Assembly (NCBI GenBank): GCA_023485825.1
Contig: JAMCZF010000038.1
Location: 1 to 17,353 of the forward strand
Reading direction: 5' to 3'
From: Candidatus Martarchaeota archaeon
GTDB lineage: Archaea > Micrarchaeota > Micrarchaeia > Micrarchaeales > CABMGC01
DNA length: 17,353 bases
A model generated the notes under the pieces. It saw only the letters and a program-made list of their open reading frames with translations. It had not been told where the DNA came from and ran no database searches. Made by a program: the position numbers and the translations under genes. Shown piece after piece: positions 13,480 to 17,353 of the stretch (its first letter is position 1; every line of letters starts with the position of its first letter).

Positions 13480-14592
13480 CTACAAGTCAAGGCCCGCGCC
13501 TCTGCCAATGAATCCGGCAACTTTTTCTTTCGATGATATAAGGCCCTTTCCCTCCTGGATTTTCCTGTACTGCCACTGCGCGCCGAATATCCTCTCCATG
13601 TACTCGGTGCCGAATCCGGCGCGCTCGCCCTCGGCCAGCCTGAGTATGTCTCCGACAAGGAAGTCAGAGGTATCCGGGCCCTTCGGGCATTCGGTAGCGA
13701 GCTCCCTGCCATCCTTTACAAGTGTCCAGCAGCCGCGCATTCCAGTAGACGCCTCGACATCGTTGTTTACATAGTCGAGATCAAGATAGGCGCCGGACTC
13801 TAGGTAGAACCTGACAGACTTCTTGTCGGAAGGGGCCCCCTTCGCAATCCTGACTGTTCCTGGGACATCGCCCTTAAAGTGCTCGCCGCCTAGCTCCACG
13901 TTTGCTTCTATCCCAGTTGGGTCGCTTGTCCCATAATCCGCATTTATGGCGTACAGTTCCACGTCTTTCAGGTCCGCCGCGTCTGCGCCGGCGCCCCTGT
14001 AAAAGATCTCAAAGGGATGCACCCAGTCCATGAAAAGTCCTCCGTTTTCCATAGAAAAAAGCCATTTGCCTCTCCTCTTGTCGTCTTCGCGCAGCGCTTC
14101 GAAGAATGTTGCCGAGACTCCAACTATCCTTCCATGCTCGGGCTCGAACCTCTTGAGGGTATTGGACAGCTGTATTGTTAGAAGCTTGTGGAGGTAGTGA
14201 AGGTGCAGGTATGCCCTGCCCTCAAGGCCATTGTCCCTTATGTGCCTTATGACGGAGTCGAACTCCTCCTTGTCCACGCCCCATGTCTTCTCCGTTATAG
14301 TGATCTTGCCTTCCCCGAGCGCCTGCAGGGTATGTGAAGCGTGGTACTTGTTCGGGTTGGATATATGCACTATATCCAGGCCATCGAAGAATTCCTTCGG
14401 GATTTTGGCATCAGGCTCCATCCTGTAGTATGTATCCTTGTTTATGCCGACGAGCTTCAGCCTTCCTGCCTTGCTTTCCATGGGGCTTACCCCTATTACC
14501 TTTGCCAAGTGTATCTTATCGGTCCTGGCCATCCCGGCATACAGCCTCTCGAACCAGTGGCCGAACCCGACAGCGCCAAGATTGTAAGCCAT
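13480..14592 (-). CDS. Gfo/Idh/MocA-family NAD(P)-dependent oxidoreductase
   Basis: Oxidises or reduces a sugar or sugar-phosphate carbon using NAD(P). The N-terminal Rossmann domain begins LGAVGFGHWF (5-14; the dinucleotide loop has a variant third position). VHISNPNKYHASHTLQAL (75-92) and ITEKTWG (99-105) follow; the latter is the family's EKP segment with Pro replaced by Thr and the catalytic Lys102 kept. The C-terminal domain has GGLFMDWVHPFEIF (184-197) with Asp189 and His192, a variant of the DxxxH motif. The length of 370 residues is normal. It directly follows 6-phosphogluconate dehydrogenase with zero spacing (TAG then ATG), so the two are co-translated. A glucose-6-phosphate or related sugar dehydrogenase role feeding that enzyme is an attractive but unproven inference. 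Confidence 0.85.
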   Translation of the reverse strand: MAYNLGAVGFGHWFERLYAGMARTDKIHLAKVIGVSPMESKAGRLKLVGINKDTYYRMEPDAKIPKEFFDGLDIVHISNPNKYHASHTLQALGEGKITITEKTWGVDKEEFDSVIRHIRDNGLEGRAYLHLHYLHKLLTIQLSNTLKRFEPEHGRIVGVSATFFEALREDDKRRGKWLFSMENGGLFMDWVHPFEIFYRGAGADAADLKDVELYAINADYGTSDPTGIEANVELGGEHFKGDVPGTVRIAKGAPSDKKSVRFYLESGAYLDLDYVNNDVEASTGMRGCWTLVKDGRELATECPKGPDTSDFLVGDILRLAEGERAGFGTEYMERIFGAQWQYRKIQEGKGLISSKEKVAGFIGRGAGLDL

Positions 14593-15513
14593 CTAATCAT
14601 CCTTCCTGATTACCTCATGCCCGCCGAATTCATGGCGCAGTGCCGCCAGGAACCTCCTTCCATACTGCATGTCGTCCCTGCTCGAGAACCTGTTGAACAG
14701 TGCATTGGATATGGAGCCGAACGGCACTCCATACTCAAGGGCGAGCATAGAGGACCACCTGCCCTCCCCCGTGTCTTCGACATGTGGCATTATGCCTGAC
14801 ATTTCGGCATTGTTGCGCACAGCGCTCTCCGACAACTCGATTAGCCTGCCGCTTATTACAGAGCCGTTGTTCCATGTCTTGAGAAGCGATGCAAGGTCAA
14901 CGTCCTTGTACGGGCCCCTTTTTATCAGCTCAAGGCCCTCCGCTATGCTCTCCATCATCCCGTACTCTATTGCATTGTGCACCATCTTGGTGAAGTGGCC
15001 GGAGCCGGTGCCACCCACGTACGTGTAGCCGTCCTTGACGCTAAGGTCCCTGAACAGGTACTCGACGTTCTCAAAGGTCTTCCTGTCGCCGCCAACCATA
15101 ATGGACATGCCGTGCAGCGCGCCGTATGGCCCCCCGCTGCATCCCGCGTCGAGGAGCGCTATGCCTTTGCTGCCTAGAACTTCCTTGTGCCTGAGGTCTT
15201 CCTTGAAATACGAGTTGCTGCCGTCTATAATTATATCCCCCCTGGTCATGGTCCCGGCGAGCTGACCTACGGCTTCATCAGTCACACGCCCTGCAGGGAG
15301 CATGAGCCACACGATCTTCCCGGCCCCCGTGCCAAGCTTAGATACGAGGTCTTCAACGGAATCGGCCCCCGCAGCCCCCTGCCCTACAAGCTCATCAATC
15401 GGTTCCCTTGACCTGTTGTACACGATGACTTTGTAGCCCTTTCCAATGAGCTGCCTCGCTATGTTGGAGCCCATTTTTCCGAGTCCTAGAACGCCTATCG
15501 TACTTTCAGCCAT
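14593..15513 (-). CDS. gnd: 6-phosphogluconate dehydrogenase (decarboxylating), short GndA type
   Basis: Oxidises 6-phosphogluconate to ribulose 5-phosphate and CO2, giving NAD(P)H. From ATG 15513 (306 residues) the N-terminus is STIGVLGLGKMGSNIARQ with the GxGxxG loop at 10-15. YNRSRE (32-37) after strand two is the pattern associated with NADP preference in this family. Substrate-site segments are LDAGCSGGPYGA (121-132) and FTKMVHNAIEYG (174-185) with catalytic Lys176 and Asn180. The C-terminal helical domain ends GHEVIRKDD; the short size matches the GndA/YqeC branch rather than the ~470-residue form. The in-frame ATG at 15537 is too close to the TATA box (15552-15562), so 15513 is preferred. 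First gene of a two-gene operon. Confidence 0.94.
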   Translation of the reverse strand: MAESTIGVLGLGKMGSNIARQLIGKGYKVIVYNRSREPIDELVGQGAAGADSVEDLVSKLGTGAGKIVWLMLPAGRVTDEAVGQLAGTMTRGDIIIDGSNSYFKEDLRHKEVLGSKGIALLDAGCSGGPYGALHGMSIMVGGDRKTFENVEYLFRDLSVKDGYTYVGGTGSGHFTKMVHNAIEYGMMESIAEGLELIKRGPYKDVDLASLLKTWNNGSVISGRLIELSESAVRNNAEMSGIMPHVEDTGEGRWSSMLALEYGVPFGSISNALFNRFSSRDDMQYGRRFLAALRHEFGGHEVIRKDD

Positions 15514-15551
15514 AAAACTACCCAACAGAACTATCATATTGCTCGGAACAT

Positions 15552-15562
15552 GTTTTTATGGG
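15552..15562 (-). promoter_or_regulatory. TATA box for the gnd-oxidoreductase operon
   Basis: Read on the - strand, CCATAAAAACA is centred near 15557, predicting a transcript start near 15530 and a leader of about 17 nt before ATG 15513. Confidence 0.5.
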
Positions 15563-15584
15563 TTGCTAAGCAATGCATATACCC

Positions 15585-15607
15585 GCAAAAGCGAGATCCG
15601 TTTTTGC
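15585..15607. repeat. Near-perfect 23-bp inverted repeat between the gnd and uppP promoters
   Basis: GCAAAAGCG (15585-15593) and CGTTTTTGC (15599-15607) are inverted repeats, 8 of 9 positions matching, around the 5-nt centre AGATC. It lies between two divergent TATA boxes (15552-15562 on the - strand and 15628-15637 on the + strand), outside both predicted transcripts, so it is better placed as a protein-binding operator than as an RNA hairpin. No regulator gene lies beside it. Confidence 0.5.
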
Positions 15608-15627
15608 CTGCTTGGCCTTGCAGTAAG

Positions 15628-15637
15628 TAATATATAC
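15628..15637 (+). promoter_or_regulatory. TATA box for the UppP-type gene
   Basis: TAATATATAC predicts a transcript start near 15659 and a leader of about 23 nt before ATG 15682 (14 nt if GTG 15673 is used). A second weaker element, GCATAAATC at 15658-15666, would start transcription past both start codons. Confidence 0.5.
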
Positions 15638-15681
15638 ATGCGCAGGCAATCTCTCTGCATAAATCTTTTTCAGTGCTACCA

Positions 15682-16635
15682 ATGGACAGGAAATACCTGA
15701 AATACCTGATTCTGGGGGCAATAACACTTGCAATAATCGGAATAGCGCTCTACATCGAGTTCGACGGCGCAGCCCTTGGAATAGTGCAGGGCATATCGGA
15801 ATGGCTGCCGATAAGCAGCAAGACCCAAATAATGATCGCCTCTTCATACCTGCTCAATCTAAACCTCAACATCGCCAGCAACTTCTCGCTGGTATATACA
15901 TTCGGCCTGTTCATGGAGATAGGCACGATACTCGCATCGCTTATCTACTTCAGGAAGGACGTTGTGAACCTTCTGAAATATCTTGTCAGGAAGGGCAGCC
16001 CTACAGACAGGAAACTCTTCAATTACGTGATTGTGTCCACCATAGTCACTGGACTTGTCGGCGCACCGCTGTATCTGGTTGTGGACTCGCTCAGCGGGGC
16101 GTACAACCTCGGCATACCTATGCTTATACTCGGGGCGGTCCTAATCCTCGATGCCGTTCTCATAAAGATAGCGAGGTCAAAATATGCGGTAAACAAGGAC
16201 AGGAGAACGCTTCAAAGCCTTGGAATAAAGGAGTACGTACTCGTCGGCTTCGCGCAGGGGCTTGCGGCGCTGCCCGGTGTCAGCAGGTCCGGCGCAACAA
16301 CAAGCACACTGCTGCTTCTCAACGTAGACGCAGGCGATGCATTCAGATTGTCGTTCATAGACATGATACTCGCGACGAGCGGTGCGGTTGTGCTTACGCT
16401 GGTCGCAAGAAGGCATCAGGTCATGCATGCGATATCCCTCATAACGGTTCCGGGCCTGATAATCTCCATTATCGTGGCAACGATAATCAGCCTATTCATG
16501 ATAACATTCCTGCTTAACGAGGCGAAGAAGACAAGAATACTCTACATAACCGCGGCTCTTGGGATAATCGCCATAATCGGCGGAGTGCTCTCCTTGATGC
16601 TTGCGACGGGAGGCGCGGCTGCCGTGCTGTCCTGA
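15682..16635 (+). CDS. uppP: UppP/BacA-type polyprenyl-diphosphate phosphatase
   Basis: Integral membrane enzyme that dephosphorylates a polyprenyl pyrophosphate to regenerate the lipid carrier for surface glycans. Both signature motifs are present: GIVQGISEWLPISSKTQI (33-50), corresponding to the family's QGxxExLPISSSxH (the His position is not conserved here), and ALPGVSRSGATTS (196-208), the PGxSRSG[AG]T motif. About eight hydrophobic segments are visible, including the C-terminal pair starting VPGLIISIIVATIISLFMIT. The ATG at 15682 is preferred; GTG 15673 would add three residues. It is divergent from gnd. In archaea the carrier would be a dolichol- or polyprenol-type lipid, which fits the glycosyltransferase and sequon-rich surface proteins nearby, though they are not in one operon. 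Confidence 0.88.
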   Translation: MDRKYLKYLILGAITLAIIGIALYIEFDGAALGIVQGISEWLPISSKTQIMIASSYLLNLNLNIASNFSLVYTFGLFMEIGTILASLIYFRKDVVNLLKYLVRKGSPTDRKLFNYVIVSTIVTGLVGAPLYLVVDSLSGAYNLGIPMLILGAVLILDAVLIKIARSKYAVNKDRRTLQSLGIKEYVLVGFAQGLAALPGVSRSGATTSTLLLLNVDAGDAFRLSFIDMILATSGAVVLTLVARRHQVMHAISLITVPGLIISIIVATIISLFMITFLLNEAKKTRILYITAALGIIAIIGGVLSLMLATGGAAAVLS

Positions 16636-16655
16636 CCGGCGGAAAGCAAGCGAAC

Positions 16656-17036
16656 CTAAAGCAGCTCGAGCCCGAACTCCTTAAACTCACTGAAATGCTT
16701 TTTGTTGTTCGTGTAAAACCTTGCCTTGTTGTTTATGGCTACCGCAGCTATCATAGCATCCATCCTCGCGATCTTTTTCCCCTTTTTTTCTAACTCGAGT
16801 TCCAAACGCGGAGAGAGATCCGCATCACGTTTCGTATAGTCCAGGATTGGTATTGCTGACAGCTCTCCGGGGACATGCTTGTTGTACTTCATGATGCCAT
16901 GCAGAAGCTCGTGCTGGTTTATCGAGGTGGTGCAAAAAGGCTCTCTATTCTCTAATATCTCATCCAGCGCGGTCTCCCCCCTCTGAGAATTTTTATCGAA
17001 TATCTCTATCAAGACGTCGGTATCCACTATTATCAC
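16656..17036 (-). CDS. vapC: PIN-domain ribonuclease toxin (VapC family)
   Basis: Metal-dependent RNase of a type II toxin-antitoxin system, usually cutting tRNA or rRNA. The 126-residue product begins MIIVDTDVLIEIF with the first catalytic Asp5, has Glu43 in INQHELLHG, and Asp93 in KIARMDAMIAA, the third acidic residue of the PIN site; the last strand region is FYTNNKKHF, where a fourth acidic residue is often but not always found. The start is a GTG (17034-17036) whose first G is the last base of the antitoxin's TAG stop, giving a one-base overlap and translational coupling, with GAGG just upstream. It is second in a VapB-VapC operon, the standard order. Confidence 0.94.
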   Translation of the reverse strand: MIIVDTDVLIEIFDKNSQRGETALDEILENREPFCTTSINQHELLHGIMKYNKHVPGELSAIPILDYTKRDADLSPRLELELEKKGKKIARMDAMIAAVAINNKARFYTNNKKHFSEFKEFGLELL

Positions 17037-17245
17037 TACCTCGCCTCGGATCTTTTTGAAAGAATCTCCGCAAGCATCCTATCCTTGTCGGCGAATTCCA
17101 TGCTGCCCCTAAGCTTCAGCAACGCATCCGTGGGGGCAAGCATCCCTGCCAAGCGCTCGAACAGCTCGCTGAAGCTTTCATCCTCCCTCCTTATCCTAAT
17201 AAGTTTCTCATATACTTCCGTCCTTATCGTTATTGTTTTTGTCAT
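17036..17245 (-). CDS. vapB: Ribbon-helix-helix antitoxin (VapB family)
   Basis: Binds and neutralises the PIN toxin with its C-terminal part and represses the operon through an N-terminal ribbon-helix-helix domain. The 69-residue sequence MTKTITIRTEVYEKLIRIRR then EDESFSELFERLAGM is typical of the archaeal VapB branch with the ESFS signature; the rest (DALLKLRGSMEFADKDRMLA) is the toxin-binding segment. The ribosome binding site GTGATGG (17247-17253) is directly before the ATG at 17245. The leader carries a perfect hairpin at 17273-17291 and probable TATA elements near 17323-17333. Confidence 0.93.
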   Translation of the reverse strand: MTKTITIRTEVYEKLIRIRREDESFSELFERLAGMLAPTDALLKLRGSMEFADKDRMLAEILSKRSEAR

Positions 17246-17272
17246 ACCATCACAGTTAATATCAGGAGAATT

Positions 17273-17291
17273 CCCCCAACCTCGTTGGGGG
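17273..17291 (-). promoter_or_regulatory. Perfect 8-bp inverted repeat in the vapBC leader
   Basis: CCCCCAAC (17273-17280) and GTTGGGGG (17284-17291) pair perfectly around a 3-nt centre (CTC on the + strand). It lies 28-46 nt before the vapB ATG and downstream of the predicted transcription start, so it would be in the 5' leader as RNA or could be the operator for VapB. No T-run follows on either strand, which argues against an intrinsic terminator. Confidence 0.5.
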
Positions 17292-17322
17292 TTGTCTGGT
17301 ATCTAATACTAAAGTCCTATCC

Positions 17323-17333
17323 CTAATATAAAC
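17323..17333 (-). promoter_or_regulatory. TATA box for vapBC
   Basis: Read on the - strand, GTTTATATTAG is centred near 17328, predicting a start near 17301 and a leader of about 55 nt that includes the hairpin. A second A/T-rich element (AAATATATATACG, about 17333-17345) is an alternative. Confidence 0.45.
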
Positions 17334-17353
17334 GTATATATATTTTATCTACC

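Noticed and set aside
15801..16517. 238-residue + strand open frame
   Set aside because: It lies wholly inside uppP in another frame, and its translation is Arg/Gln/His-rich with no hydrophobic core or motif.
17273..17291. Intrinsic transcription terminator
   Set aside because: The stem is strong, but no T-run follows on either strand and no gene ends there; its place before vapB fits a leader or operator better.
1..17353. tRNA or rRNA genes, CRISPR array, insertion sequences
   Set aside because: I read the intergenic intervals on both strands and found no tRNA-like cloverleaf or T-loop, no regularly spaced repeats, and no transposase or terminal inverted repeats.

Overview
The window reads as a compact archaeal chromosome segment, roughly half G+C, and the gene content is archaeal throughout: an L1-L10-P1 ribosomal operon, PCNA, Trm1, RNase P component 4, a class III (type IV pilin-like) signal peptide, TATA boxes about 25-30 nt before starts, GGTGA-type ribosome binding sites, and TTG/GTG starts. 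Small proteins, very tight packing (four convergent pairs overlap or abut) and an oxidative pentose phosphate enzyme suggest a DPANN archaeon such as Micrarchaeota (ARMAN-like). That placement is inference from content, not a database match.

Left (1-2558, + strand): the 3' part of L1, then L10 and P1; two hairpins and a new TATA box; then a two-cluster ferredoxin followed at 4 nt by a single-domain parvulin. Region 2559-2978 holds an open frame without a start codon that resembles a truncated ribbon-helix-helix (RHH) gene; its stop lies in the TATA box of an EamA-type transporter. A pilin-like protein with a C-terminal Ig-like domain follows (3993-4775).

Middle (4772-9682): on the - strand, a family-2 glycosyltransferase runs into a small conserved gene broken by a -1 frameshift near 5017. 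A 61-residue unknown is divergent from two tandem ankyrin-repeat genes, the second a shortened paralogue, which lead into carbamate kinase through a ribosome binding site overlapping a stop codon. PCNA and Trm1 form a - strand operon converging on carbamate kinase with a 15-nt overlap.

Right (9804-17353): a 682-residue, sequon-rich, membrane-anchored surface protein; a DJ-1/PfpI-like protein converging on RNase P component 4; a HAD-like protein that appears to have lost catalytic residues, divergent from the RNase P gene; 6-phosphogluconate dehydrogenase directly abutting a Gfo/Idh/MocA oxidoreductase; an UppP/BacA-type phosphatase divergent from that pair with a palindrome between the promoters; and a VapBC toxin-antitoxin pair whose leader carries a perfect 8-bp hairpin.

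The themes are informational housekeeping (ribosome, tRNA modification and processing, replication clamp), cell surface (pilin, surface glycoprotein, glycosyltransferase, lipid pyrophosphatase), a possible NADPH-producing pair, and small accessory loci (VapBC, ankyrins, decayed genes). I saw no rRNA, tRNA, CRISPR array or insertion sequence. The strongest items for a second look are the frameshifted gene at 4772-5151, the zero-gap gnd/oxidoreductase pair, the degenerate HAD protein, the P0 protein without the usual C-terminal tail, and the palindromes at 15585 and 17273.
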